Shown: in pieces, positions 1 to 7,459 of the stretch
How positions within the stretch are numbered: the stretch's first letter is position 1
Layout of the letters: each line of letters opens with the position of its first letter
Assembly: GCA_023229765.1 (NCBI GenBank)
Contig: JALNYO010000042.1
Span: 1-31,007, forward strand
Source: Syntrophales bacterium
Lineage (GTDB): Bacteria; Desulfobacterota; Syntrophia; Syntrophales; UBA5619
Length of the DNA stretch: 31,007 nucleotides
Direction of reading: 5' to 3'
Program-made: the position numbers and the translations under genes
Notes under the pieces: model-generated
Told to the model about the DNA's origin: nothing
What the model saw: the letters and a program-made list of their open reading frames with translations, nothing else
Databases searched by the model: none

Positions 1-5
1 CCTCA

Positions 6-137
6 GAGGCAATTGCAAAACCATTTGTCATTACCGAATGTCTCAATCGGGAATATGGTTTTTCAAGCAGTTAGAACCAGTTTCCCGCTCAGAATCGTTG
101 CGGGAATGACAAGAATGGGGAGTTTTGCAATTACCTC
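6..137. repeat. Palindromic MITE-like element with 16-bp terminal inverted repeats
   Basis: Positions 6-21 and 122-137 are inverted repeats matching at 15 of 16 bases (GAGGYAATTGCAAAAC type). The pairing continues inward imperfectly (around 22-38 against 105-121), so most of the 132 bp can fold into one long hairpin. There is no coding potential. It sits directly upstream of the permease gene and could supply or disturb its promoter. It resembles a non-autonomous miniature element; no transposase is present and no target duplication could be confirmed. Confidence 0.6.
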
Positions 138-167
138 ATTTAATTAAATCATACTGGAGGCATTTCT

Positions 168-1283
168 ATGTTCGAACTGAACAATTTCGTCACGGCCGGT
201 CGTTTTTTCCTGGTGATTGCCGGAGAACTGGTCATAATCTTTGTGGCTGTATCCTTTCTCATTGGCTTGCTGACGGAGTATCTCCCCCCCTCCCGCATCC
301 GGGATTTTCTTTCCAATAAACTAATCAGCGTGCAATACTTTCTGGGCGCTGGTCTGGGGGCAATTACGCCTTTTTGCTCCTGTTCCACCGTTCCGATCAC
401 CGCCGGCCTGCTTAGGGGGGGCGTTCCGTTCGGGCCCGTGATGGCCTTTCTCTTTTCTTCGCCGGTTCTGAACCCCGTCATCATTGCGCTGCTGCTCTCG
501 CTCTTTGGCTATAAAGTGACGGCCTTTTATGTCGTCATCACCTTTGGCAGTTCCATGGTTATGGCAGCCCTGTTGTCGAAATTGGGAATGGAAAGCCAGG
601 TCAAGGCCCTGGTCGGTCTGGAGGCATCCTGCTGTGGCCAGGAGAAGAAGCCGGAGGGCGAGCCCCTGCCAGCGGACGATAGAGCGTCTGCTTGCTGTTT
701 AGCCGAAAGCGTTCAGCCCGCGCCCCTCATCATGTTGCCGACGCTTCCGGCCGCAGGCGGTTGCTGCCCTGGGGAAGCAGGGACAAAAGTTCAAGCTCCG
801 CATCAATCGTCCTGTTGTTCCGTCAGCTTCGATGCAGACGGAGGAAGCTCAGCAGTGCGGATTCCTTTCAAAACAAAAATGAGAAGGGCCTCATTGTCCG
901 CGGTCGAGACCTTCAAAGGGGTGTTCTGGTACCTTCTCCTCGGCGCCGCAATCGGAGCCGTCATCTACGGGTTTTTCCCGCAGTATCTGGTCGTAAGGGT
1001 GGCAGGACCGGGCAATCCCTGGTCCATTCCGATTGCCGCTCTCATCGGGGTACCCATGTACATCAGGGCGGAAACCATCATTCCGATCAGTGCCGCGCTA
1101 GTCGGTAAAGGGATGGGGTTGGGAACGGTTCTGGCCCTCATCATCGGCGGCGCGGGGGCGAGCATCCCGGAGATCATCATCCTTGGCTCCATATTCAGGA
1201 AGAAACTGATCTTTGCCTTTGTGTTGAACGTTTTTCTGGTGGCCATCGCGGCCGGTTATCTGGTGGATCTGCTAATCTATTGA
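168..1283 (+). CDS. Cys-rich membrane permease, YraQ/DUF318 (ArsP-like) family
   Basis: 371-residue integral membrane protein of the permease family that includes YraQ and the organoarsenical/metal efflux protein ArsP. Hydrophobic segments lie at about residues 12-36 and 55-140, and a second hydrophobic block runs from about 245 to the end. The family signature FCSCSTVPI (Cys70, Cys72) is present. The two halves are joined by a hydrophilic loop (about 150-235) with several CC or CxC-type cysteine pairs, which suggests metal or metalloid binding. The start is supported by GGAGG about eight bases upstream. It is monocistronic as far as can be seen, with 250 bp before the next gene. The family is recognised with good confidence; the substrate (As, Cu, Zn or another thiophilic ion) is inference. 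Confidence 0.8.
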   Translation: MFELNNFVTAGRFFLVIAGELVIIFVAVSFLIGLLTEYLPPSRIRDFLSNKLISVQYFLGAGLGAITPFCSCSTVPITAGLLRGGVPFGPVMAFLFSSPVLNPVIIALLLSLFGYKVTAFYVVITFGSSMVMAALLSKLGMESQVKALVGLEASCCGQEKKPEGEPLPADDRASACCLAESVQPAPLIMLPTLPAAGGCCPGEAGTKVQAPHQSSCCSVSFDADGGSSAVRIPFKTKMRRASLSAVETFKGVFWYLLLGAAIGAVIYGFFPQYLVVRVAGPGNPWSIPIAALIGVPMYIRAETIIPISAALVGKGMGLGTVLALIIGGAGASIPEIIILGSIFRKKLIFAFVLNVFLVAIAAGYLVDLLIY

Positions 1284-1336
1284 AAAAACCATTCGTTGCA
1301 TGAGGGGCGCAATTCCCAGGGGCGGCCAATATTTTC

Positions 1337-1365
1337 TTGACACGCAAGTCCAAGGCGACTTATAT
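1337..1365 (+). promoter_or_regulatory. Sigma70-type promoter for the sdhAB-like genes
   Basis: TTGACA at 1337-1342 and TTATAT at 1360-1365 are separated by 17 bp, a near-consensus arrangement. It predicts a transcript start near 1372 and an untranslated leader of about 160 nt before the flavoprotein gene. The rest of the 250-bp gap (1284-1532) shows no other convincing gene. Confidence 0.6.
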
Positions 1366-1532
1366 CGACAAACACAAAAAGCCATGTCTCATCAGGCAGG
1401 TGAAATAGCAAACGGCAAGCTTAGCGGTTCGTAAGATCAAACTTTCAACGATAAGGGAAGGCATCTGCTGCCTCCGGGTCTGAAGTCGCGGCTGAAAGCA
1501 AGTAAGGGAAACTCAAACATGGAGAAGAAGTA

Positions 1533-3215
1533 ATGATTTTTCATGATATTGTCATCGTTGGTGGGGGGCTGACAGGGTTGATGGCAGCCGTGGAGGCGCC
1601 GCCCGGAACGGACGTGGCCGTAATCAGCAAGATTTATCCTACCCGCTCGCACAGCGGGGCGGCCCAGGGCGGCTTTAACGCCGCAATGGCAGAGGATGAC
1701 TCGGTGGAGAACCACGTGTTCGACACGGTTAAGGGGAGCGACTACCTGGGGGATCAGGACGCCATTGAGACGCTCTGTTCCGAGGGGCCGGAGGTAATCC
1801 GCAAGCTGGAACAGATGGGCGTGCCCTGGTCCCGAACCCCGGATGGCCGCCCGGCCCAACGTTCCCTGGGGGGCGCCAGTTTTCCGCGGGCGTGCTATTC
1901 TGCCGATATCTCCGGTCACGCGGTGCTGCATACCCTGTATGAGCGCGCCTTGGCCGCCGGGGTGCGCATCTACCCGGAATGGCATCTGGTGGAGCTGTTG
2001 CTGGAAGAGGGCCGTCTGGCGGGACTCCTGGTTTATGACTTGGCAACAGGGCGACTGGAAGTAGTGCGCTGCCGGGTGGCGCTCCTGGCCACCGGCGGAT
2101 ATGGAAGGATTTTCCGCAAGACTACCAACGGCCATGCCAACACGGGGGACGGCACGGCCATTGCCTACCGGGCGGGGGCCGTCCTGTCCGACATGGAGTT
2201 CGTACAGTTCCACCCCACCACCCTCTATGGCACCAACATCCTGATTTCTGAAGCGGCCCGGGGCGAGGGAGGTTATCTGCGCAACGCCGCGGGAGAGAGG
2301 TTCATGGCCCGGTACGCCCCCCAGAAGATGGAGCTGGCACCCCGGGACGTGGTGTCCCGCTCCATCTTCCAGGAAATCAAGGATGGGCGAGGTCTGGGCG
2401 AAGGCTACATCAATCTTGATCTTACCCACCTGGGGGCGGACAAGATCCACCGGCTGTTGCCCCAGGTAAATGAACTGGCCCACCTCTACGCCGCAGTGGA
2501 CTCAAGCCAAACCCCTATCCCCATTGAGCCCGCCCAGCATTACAGCATGGGGGGCATCAGGGTTAACCGGGACTGCGAAACCAGCATCCCCGGGTTGCTG
2601 GCCGCCGGCGAGACGGCAAACGTCAGCGTCCACGGGGCCAACCGCCTGGGGGGCAACTCCCTGCTGGAAACGGTGGTGTTCGGCCGCCGGGCCGGCAAAC
2701 GCATGTTGGAGACGGTTAAGCGGCCAATGCCGCCCTTGCCGCGCGTTTCCCTGGAGAGGGCGTTGTCAAACTGGCAGGCCAATTTCGGCGCCGGCGCACC
2801 CCGACAGTCAGATGACTCGGTATTTGCCATCCGGGAGGACATGGGTCGCACCATGACGGATAAAGTGGGAGTGTTCCGCACCGGGGTTGAACTCCAGCAG
2901 GCAATGGAGGAATTGGCCGTCCTGCGCAGCCGCTATGCAGCGCTGCGGGTGCCTGCCGGGGAACATTCCTTTAACCAGCAACTTATTGACCACATGGAAT
3001 TGGGCTTCATGCTGGAGCTCAGCGAAATGACCGCCGGAGCCGCCTGGAGGCGCACTGAAAGTCGCGGCGCCCACTTCCGGATTGACTACCCGCGGCGGGA
3101 TGACCCCGACTGGCTGCACCACACGCTGATTCGCCGCGGCGACGACGGGCGGCCGATTTATGAAGCGGGTACTGTTGCCTTCACCCGGTTCCAGCCCCAG
3201 GAAAGAGGGTATTGA
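1533..3215 (+). CDS. sdhA: Succinate dehydrogenase/fumarate reductase flavoprotein subunit
   Basis: 560-residue FAD-binding subunit of the succinate:quinone/fumarate oxidoreductase family. Visible in order: N-terminal dinucleotide-binding GGGLTG (residues 10-15); TRSHSGAAQGG, where His40 is the usual site of covalent FAD attachment; QFHPTTLYG; the RGEGGYLRN and PRDVVSRSI segments with active-site Arg; HYSMGGI and HGANRLGGNS substrate and flavin motifs; and the C-terminal ESRGAHFRIDYP segment. Length is slightly below typical SdhA (about 580-600). The start follows a purine-rich GGAGAAGAAG. The Fe-S subunit follows one base after the stop, so the two are translationally coupled. No cytochrome b or anchor subunit follows. 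Whether it runs as succinate oxidase or fumarate reductase, and with which electron carrier, cannot be told. Confidence 0.9.
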   Translation: MIFHDIVIVGGGLTGLMAAVEAPPGTDVAVISKIYPTRSHSGAAQGGFNAAMAEDDSVENHVFDTVKGSDYLGDQDAIETLCSEGPEVIRKLEQMGVPWSRTPDGRPAQRSLGGASFPRACYSADISGHAVLHTLYERALAAGVRIYPEWHLVELLLEEGRLAGLLVYDLATGRLEVVRCRVALLATGGYGRIFRKTTNGHANTGDGTAIAYRAGAVLSDMEFVQFHPTTLYGTNILISEAARGEGGYLRNAAGERFMARYAPQKMELAPRDVVSRSIFQEIKDGRGLGEGYINLDLTHLGADKIHRLLPQVNELAHLYAAVDSSQTPIPIEPAQHYSMGGIRVNRDCETSIPGLLAAGETANVSVHGANRLGGNSLLETVVFGRRAGKRMLETVKRPMPPLPRVSLERALSNWQANFGAGAPRQSDDSVFAIREDMGRTMTDKVGVFRTGVELQQAMEELAVLRSRYAALRVPAGEHSFNQQLIDHMELGFMLELSEMTAGAAWRRTESRGAHFRIDYPRRDDPDWLHHTLIRRGDDGRPIYEAGTVAFTRFQPQERGY

Positions 3216-3216
3216 T

Positions 3217-3867
3217 ATGCAACTCGAGTTAATTATTGAGCGGTTCGATCCGCAGATCAATGACGCGCCTTACTGTCAGACATTCACCGTTGACTGGGAG
3301 CGACACGAGACCGTGCTGGATGTGTTGCTGAAAGCGAGGCGTCAGGATCCGGCGCTGGCCTTTAGACGCTCCTGCCGCAGCGGCATCTGCGGCTCCTGCG
3401 CCATGCAGATTGGAAACATTTCCCGTCTGGCCTGCCAGACGCTGGTAAGAGAGGTGACAGGCGACGGGGGTGAGCTTGAAATCAAGCCGCTGCCGGGGTT
3501 CCGTCAGCTCAAGGATCTGGTTGTGGACTTGGAGCCGTTCTTCGAGGCGCTGAAGCGAGTGCTGCCCTGGGTCATTACCGGACCGCACCATGACGGGCTA
3601 ATTTCCCCTGAGGTTTCGGCGAGGATTGAGCCTCCCGCAACCTGCATCCTGTGCGGCGTGTGCGATGCCGCGATTCCTCAGAACGGTCCGGTTACTTCCG
3701 CTGCCCTGGTGAAAAACGTGCGGCTGGCGGTTGATCCCCGGGATGCCTTGGGGAGCGAGAGAATGAAGAGTGCCGGCTTGACCGAGGAGGGACTGCAAAC
3801 ATTTCGGGAACTGCTGGCAAATATTTGCCCCAAGGGTATCAAGTTGCCACCCGTGGTACAGGAATAA
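3217..3867 (+). CDS. sdhB: SdhB/FrdB-like iron-sulfur subunit lacking the [3Fe-4S] ligands
   Basis: 216 residues from the ATG at 3217, one base after the flavoprotein stop; an upstream in-frame start at 3160 would overlap that gene and is not needed. The N-terminal ferredoxin domain has the [2Fe-2S] ligands Cys53, Cys58, Cys61 and Cys73 (CRSGICGSC plus a distal C). The C-terminal domain has CILCGVC (Cys143, 146, 149) and CPKG (Cys204), which together match the four [4Fe-4S] ligands of SdhB. The three Cys that bind the [3Fe-4S] cluster in ordinary SdhB/FrdB are absent: position 153 is Ile and the CHxxxxC block is replaced by a shorter segment. The protein is short for the family (about 235-250). 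With no anchor gene nearby, a soluble complex passing electrons to something other than quinone is a reasonable inference. Confidence 0.88.
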   Translation: MQLELIIERFDPQINDAPYCQTFTVDWERHETVLDVLLKARRQDPALAFRRSCRSGICGSCAMQIGNISRLACQTLVREVTGDGGELEIKPLPGFRQLKDLVVDLEPFFEALKRVLPWVITGPHHDGLISPEVSARIEPPATCILCGVCDAAIPQNGPVTSAALVKNVRLAVDPRDALGSERMKSAGLTEEGLQTFRELLANICPKGIKLPPVVQE

Positions 3868-3944
3868 AACTGGTTATTGAATCTGGGGTGGGGGTCAGGA
3901 GAGACAGAGCCACCATTTCGCCAAATTAAAGAGGAGCAGTGACG

Positions 3945-4328
3945 ATGGAAAAGAAACGCTATGAAGAGGGGCTGGCCGTCAGGAAGGCCGTTTTGGGGGA
4001 CGAATACGTAGAAAAGTCGCTGCGCTCGGCCAATGACTTTACCCGTCCGATGCAGGAGCTGGTGACCGAATACTGCTGGGGCGAGATATGGACGAGACCC
4101 GGCCTCGACCGCAAAACCAGAAGCTTTCTCAATCTTGCCATGCTTACGGCTCTGAACCGCCCGCATGAAATCAGACTGCACGTGCGGGGGGCGCTCAACA
4201 ACGGCGTCACCAGAGAGGAAATGATGGAGGTCTTCATGCAGAGCGCCATCTACTGCGGGGTTCCCGCCGCGCTTGATGCGATGGGAGTCGCCCGGGAGGT
4301 CTTTGCGGAAATTGACGGCGGGAAATGA
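3945..4328 (+). CDS. Carboxymuconolactone decarboxylase family protein
   Basis: 127-residue all-helical protein of the carboxymuconolactone decarboxylase family (PcaC-like, not the CxxC-bearing AhpD type). Recognisable features are the ETKxRSFLNLAML-type helix, NRPHEIRLHVRGALNNGVTREEMMEVFMQSAIYCGVPAALDA and a length near 125. The ATG at 3945 is preferred over the GTG at 3939 because GAGGAG (3931-3936) is spaced correctly only for the ATG. In the protocatechuate pathway such enzymes decarboxylate 4-carboxymuconolactone, but no other gene of that pathway is here, so the true substrate is unknown. It lies 77 bp after the Fe-S subunit gene and may share its transcript. Confidence 0.82.
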   Translation: MEKKRYEEGLAVRKAVLGDEYVEKSLRSANDFTRPMQELVTEYCWGEIWTRPGLDRKTRSFLNLAMLTALNRPHEIRLHVRGALNNGVTREEMMEVFMQSAIYCGVPAALDAMGVAREVFAEIDGGK

Positions 4329-4358
4329 CCGTCGGCGACCGGAAGAGCCATCGTTTAT

Positions 4359-4450
4359 ATGAAAATCCCCCCATCCCCCCTTTGCTAAAGGGGGGCAAGG
4401 GGGGATTTTCATCATTCGTTGTGCCCATCCCGGGTAAGGAGGTTTGTAAG
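4359..4450 (+). repeat. Dispersed hairpin repeat, copy 1 of 4
   Basis: The core 4359-4412 is a long near-perfect inverted repeat (ATGAAAATCC plus C-runs, a short TTTGCTAAA-type turn, G-runs and ATTTTCAT). It is followed by a degenerate tail (CATTCGTTGTGCCC ... GGTTTGTAAG). The same core plus tail occurs at 5249-5339, 22166-22252 and 24744-24832. This copy ends at the ribosome-binding region of the DJ-1 gene; the tail itself contains AAGGAGG. Confidence 0.85.
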
Positions 4451-4458
4451 GATAAGCT

Positions 4459-5091
4459 ATGGAGGCAAGAAAGCAGACAGGCATAGTTGTTTTCAAGGAT
4501 GTGGAGGTGCTCGATTACTGCGGCCCCTTCGAGGTCTTTTCCGTGACCCGCTTAAACGAGCAGCTCCGTCGGGAAGAACCCTCGCCATTCAATGTTTTTC
4601 TTGTGGCCGAGACGAAAAGCACCCTCGTCACTTCCGGGGGGATGAAGGTCTGCCCGGACTACTCATTCGACGATTGCCCGCCGCTCGATATCCTTGTTGT
4701 TCCCGGCGGCTGGGGAACGAGGGCGGAAATGAACAACGAGCGTCTCCTCGGCTGGCTTGCCGAGCGCGCAAAACAGGTTGAAACCCTCGCTTCGGTATGC
4801 ACCGGCGCCCTGTTGCTCGGAAAGGCCGGCCTCCTCGACGGCAAGCGAGCGACAACGCATTGGCGCTCGCTTGCATGGATGCAGGAGCTGTTTCCGGAAA
4901 CCCGCGTCGAGCGGCATCTGCATTTCGTTGAGGATGGCAACCTTTTCACCTCCGCAGGCATCTCCGCCGGCATCGATATGTCGCTGAAGGTAGTCGCCCG
5001 CCATTTCGGAGACGCCATTGCGAGGGCAACGGCCAGACAGATGGAATACCCGTTTCCGGAAAGCGATGCCCGGAGGATTTCCATAGATTGA
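4459..5091 (+). CDS. DJ-1/PfpI (ThiJ) family protein
   Basis: 210-residue single-domain protein of the DJ-1/PfpI glutamine-amidotransferase-like superfamily, closest in style to isonitrile hydratase and the N-terminal domains of GlxA-type regulators. Key features are DYCGPFEVF (residues 19-27), DILVVPGGWGTR, and the nucleophile elbow ASVCTGALLLGKAGLL with Cys114, followed by ATTHW and the SAGISAGIDMSL segment. There is no DNA-binding domain after it, so it is an enzyme or chaperone-like protein rather than a transcription factor. The start has GGAGG/AAGGA upstream, part of which lies in the tail of hairpin repeat copy 1. The substrate is not predictable. Confidence 0.85.
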   Translation: MEARKQTGIVVFKDVEVLDYCGPFEVFSVTRLNEQLRREEPSPFNVFLVAETKSTLVTSGGMKVCPDYSFDDCPPLDILVVPGGWGTRAEMNNERLLGWLAERAKQVETLASVCTGALLLGKAGLLDGKRATTHWRSLAWMQELFPETRVERHLHFVEDGNLFTSAGISAGIDMSLKVVARHFGDAIARATARQMEYPFPESDARRISID

Positions 5092-5106
5092 CCATCTGTT
5101 GTCTGT

Positions 5107-5169
5107 CCGCCGGAGTGCGATTGACCAATTCGCCCTAAAGCGCTCCGAGATCGCGCAGAATCTTTTCCA
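5107..5169. repeat. 63-bp perfect direct repeat, left copy (candidate island boundary)
   Basis: Identical base for base to 19857-19919 and in the same orientation, with mismatches immediately outside on both sides. The right copy covers the last codons of the dapA-like gene plus 28 bp beyond its stop. This left copy therefore holds an orphan 3' end of such a gene. The two copies bound about 14.7 kb of accessory genes, which is the geometry of left and right attachment sites of an integrated island; homologous recombination with a paralogue is the alternative. Confidence 0.7.
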
Positions 5170-5200
5170 GGGCCTTTCTTTCCTTACCGGTAAAGGGAAG
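5135..5200 (-). pseudogene. 3'-terminal remnant of a DapA-family gene
   Basis: Read on the minus strand, 5200-5135 encodes LPFTGKERKALEKILRDLGAL and a stop, matching the C-terminus of the intact dapA-like gene at 19885-20772 (ERKTLEKILRDLGAL). Upstream of it a TGA interrupts the frame and the rest of the gene is missing. Similarity in coding sense extends somewhat beyond the 63-bp identity, so the fragment may derive from a slightly different allele or paralogue. No function is expected. Confidence 0.7.
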
Positions 5201-5248
5201 CCGTCAGAAGAAAGACCCGAACGATCCCGTCGCCGCCTTAGAAATTGC

Positions 5249-5339
5249 ACAAAAACCCCCATGCCCGACGCGGGCACAACGAAGCATGAAAATCCCCCCC
5301 ATCCCCCCTTTGGCAAAGGGGGGATGGGGGGATTTTCAT
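5249..5339 (-). repeat. Dispersed hairpin repeat, copy 2 of 4
   Basis: Tail 5249-5285 and hairpin core 5286-5339, in reverse orientation relative to copy 1. The stem pairs the ATGAAAATCC/C-run arm with the G-run/GATTTTCAT arm around TTTGGCAAA. It lies in the non-coding interval 5092-5768, which otherwise contains the dapA remnant, direct repeat A and no recognisable gene (5340-5500 shows nothing identifiable). Confidence 0.85.
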
Positions 5340-5500
5340 ATAAACAGTGACGAAAATCGGGAATATCGACATGACCGCCTTGACGGACGAGGAGCGGTAA
5401 AACTTTCATGTCCTCTCGTCGAGTTGATAGATAAAATCGACAGTTTTCTCTCACCGAGCTCTGCGCTGGCATGAGGGTTTCCCCTTCCTTTTTCAGAGGG

Positions 5501-5661
5501 CAAAACTTTTGGAGTATCGCTTATTAGCTAATGATATCGAATTATTTAGAATGCCGGCGCGCCGGCATTTATTTTAAAACCCGGGGCTGGCGCCGGGGTA
5601 TTGGATGAGCGGGTACTTGATGTTCTGCCGGACAGGAAATAAGTAATGCGTCCCCGGATTA
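5501..5661 (+). repeat. Direct repeat A upstream of the AAA ATPase gene
   Basis: About 160 bp that recurs with clearly over 80 percent identity at 6990-7160, so the ATPase gene is framed by two direct copies. The unit contains a perfect 20-bp palindrome (5550-5569, AATGCCGGCG and its complement), a second GC-rich dyad (CCGGGG...CCGGGG) and a very conserved block ending GACAGGAAATAAGTAA. It is non-coding and REP/BIME-like in composition. It may be a recombination substrate or the ends of a small mobile unit. Confidence 0.75.
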
Positions 5662-5768
5662 CACACGGATCGTTGCGGCAGAAGGTTCTTTTGTCCAGCT
5701 ATTTTCCAAAATGATATGCATTTTGAAAAACTATTGACTAAAATGTATATGAGGCGTATGGTCATCCC

Positions 5769-6959
5769 ATGGATACTGCAACAATTCTCCAACTGAATGA
5801 AGCTGCCCGGGCGCAAGGAAGGAGCCTGCAACGCCGGCGGTATGTCTATCAGAGCATTCTCGACGATACGGGCAAACACCAGATAGGCCTTGTCGGGCCT
5901 CGCGGCTCCGGGAAGACCGTCATTCTGAAACAGCTTCTGGTCCACTTTCCCGATACTGCCTGCTATCTATCGCTTGATGCCGTAGAGATAGACGGCCTCT
6001 TTCAGACCATTCAGGTCCTCCAGGAAAAGTACAAATTCACGCTCTTCCTCGTTGATGAGATTCATTATGAAAAACAGTACGCGCGGGAGTTGAAAAAAGT
6101 ATACGACTTCCTGAATGTGCGCGTCGTTTTTTCCAGTTCCGTCGCCCTGTCGCTGCAGGAAACCGCTTACGATCTATCCAGAAGGGTAAAACTGGTCGCC
6201 ATCAACCCCTTCAGCTTCCGGGAATACCTCTATTTCACCAGGGGACTTGAACTGCCCACACTTTCTATCGCGCAGCTTCTGGAGCAGCAATGGGATGCAG
6301 CCCATATTCGCCAGGAGATTCATTTTGATAACTTTATCAAAGGCGGGCTTTTCCCCTTCGCGCTTGATGAGCCAGACATTTTACCGCTCATGGGAAACAT
6401 CCTTGATAAAATCATTACCAGCGACATTCCCTTGATCGGCCGGCTTCTGACAGACGAAATTCCCATTTTGCGCAGGATGATGCGTTTTATAGGTTCTTCG
6501 CCGCCGGACGGTATCAATTATTCGTCGCTCTCGAACAACTTGAAGATCACCAAATACAAGGCAGAGCAGTATACGCAGCTACTGGAACAGGCATTTGTGT
6601 TGAAACGCGTCATGCCTGCCGGAACGAATGTCATGAAAGAGCCGAAAATCCTGATGCGTCTGCCCTATCGGCTCTTGTTTCAGCCCTTTGACAGTGCAAT
6701 CGGCGCTCTCCGGGAAGAGTTTTTCGCTGAAATGATGATCGCCAAAGGCATGTCATTCAACTATCTTAAATCAACACGGGGAGCAAAAACCCCTGACTAC
6801 CTGGTGCAGTCCGAAACTGAATCCTATGTCATCGAAATCGGCGGACCAGGCAAGGGACGCGAACAGTTCAAGGGATTCAAGGGCAAGAAAAATCTGATTC
6901 TTGCCCAGGGCAACGAAATCACCGGAATAAAGCGCCCTCTTTTCCTGATAGGTTTTTAA
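5769..6959 (+). CDS. AAA-family ATPase of the AAA_14/DUF4143 type
   Basis: 396 residues. The N-terminal ATPase domain has Walker A GPRGSGKT (about 43-50) and Walker B LFLVDEIHYE (Asp96, Glu97), then VVFSSSVALSL sensor-like and RRVKLVAINPFSFREYL segments. A middle winged-helix-like region follows, and a C-terminal DUF4143-like or nuclease-fold-like segment with TPDYLVQSETESYVIEIGG (D...E.x.G arrangement). Such genes are common, often as strain-specific islands, and their role is unsettled. It stands alone between direct repeats A and B, 500 bp from the next large gene, which suggests separate acquisition. A possible promoter starts with TTGACT at 5734. The start codon has only a weak, distant Shine-Dalgarno (GAGG at 5751). 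Confidence 0.8.
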   Translation: MDTATILQLNEAARAQGRSLQRRRYVYQSILDDTGKHQIGLVGPRGSGKTVILKQLLVHFPDTACYLSLDAVEIDGLFQTIQVLQEKYKFTLFLVDEIHYEKQYARELKKVYDFLNVRVVFSSSVALSLQETAYDLSRRVKLVAINPFSFREYLYFTRGLELPTLSIAQLLEQQWDAAHIRQEIHFDNFIKGGLFPFALDEPDILPLMGNILDKIITSDIPLIGRLLTDEIPILRRMMRFIGSSPPDGINYSSLSNNLKITKYKAEQYTQLLEQAFVLKRVMPAGTNVMKEPKILMRLPYRLLFQPFDSAIGALREEFFAEMMIAKGMSFNYLKSTRGAKTPDYLVQSETESYVIEIGGPGKGREQFKGFKGKKNLILAQGNEITGIKRPLFLIGF

Positions 6960-6989
6960 TGCGAATTGGACGTGAGCGGTTTTATAAGA

Positions 6990-7160
6990 CAAAACTTTTT
7001 GAGTGTCGCGTATTCACTAATGGTATCGTAGCCTTCCGAATGCCGGCGCACCGGCATTGATTTTTGAACCCGGGGCCAGCGCCGGGGTATTGGATGAACG
7101 GGTACTTGATGTTCTGCCGGACAGGAAATAAGTAATACGTCTCCGGATTCGTCCGGATTA
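6990..7160 (+). repeat. Direct repeat B downstream of the AAA ATPase gene
   Basis: Second copy of the 160-bp unit seen at 5501-5661, same orientation. It retains the GC-rich palindromic unit (7039-7058, with one central change) and the conserved CGCCGGGGTATTGGATGA, GGGTACTTGATGTTCTGCC and GACAGGAAATAAGTAA blocks. The gap 6960-7279 otherwise contains only the promoter listed next. Confidence 0.75.
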
Positions 7161-7179
7161 CAAGGAGTTTGTAAAATCA

Positions 7180-7208
7180 TTGACATATGAAGCGTGCCGT
7201 AGTTATGT
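7180..7208 (+). promoter_or_regulatory. Sigma70-type promoter ahead of the small ORF and RAMA gene
   Basis: TTGACA at 7180-7185, a 17-bp spacer and TTATGT at 7203-7208. It lies just after direct repeat B and would transcribe the small ORF at 7280 and the gene at 7460, possibly reading on into the following cassette genes, which have no obvious promoters of their own. Confidence 0.55.
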
Positions 7209-7279
7209 GACCATGTACCCAATCGGCGGGTGTTCGCAGTCCGGTGGACGGGCTTTGAGCCAATCGAGGAGGTTGTATT

Positions 7280-7429
7280 ATGCCGATCCGCATAAGATAC
7301 CGTTATAAACCGCGATATAGGGCGCAACAAAATGAATATAAAGAGCTTATCGCGTTTTCGGTAATCGCTCTGATGGCGTGTTATGCGGACAGGAAACCAA
7401 AATTCGGTGTGTTATACGGATCAATCTAA
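7280..7429 (+). CDS. Small basic protein of 49 residues, unknown function
   Basis: ATG at 7280 is preceded by a strong GAGGAGG at 7266-7272 and ends at TAA 7427-7429, 30 bp before the next gene. The product starts with a strongly basic Arg/Tyr/Lys-rich stretch (MPIRIRYRYKPRYRAQQ), followed by a short hydrophobic segment (LIAFSVIALMACYA) that could be a membrane helix. I do not recognise a family. The good ribosome-binding site and upstream promoter make translation plausible. Possible roles such as a leader peptide, toxin-like membrane peptide or accessory protein for the following gene are guesses. Confidence 0.45.
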   Translation: MPIRIRYRYKPRYRAQQNEYKELIAFSVIALMACYADRKPKFGVLYGSI

Positions 7430-7459
7430 TTATTGTTCGGCTGAAAGGAGAAAAGGGTA

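Noticed and set aside
1437..2483. Long antisense open frame (348 codons) opposite the sdhA-like gene
   Set aside because: The plus-strand frame has all flavoprotein motifs; the minus-strand frame has no family features and arises from high GC.
4359..5339. Hairpin repeats as CRISPR units
   Set aside because: Copies are dispersed over 20 kb in both orientations without regular spacers.
5501..7160. Direct repeats A and B as further attC sites
   Set aside because: A GTTCTGC box occurs in both and is complementary to the R'' at 8390, but no paired attC arms could be found around it.
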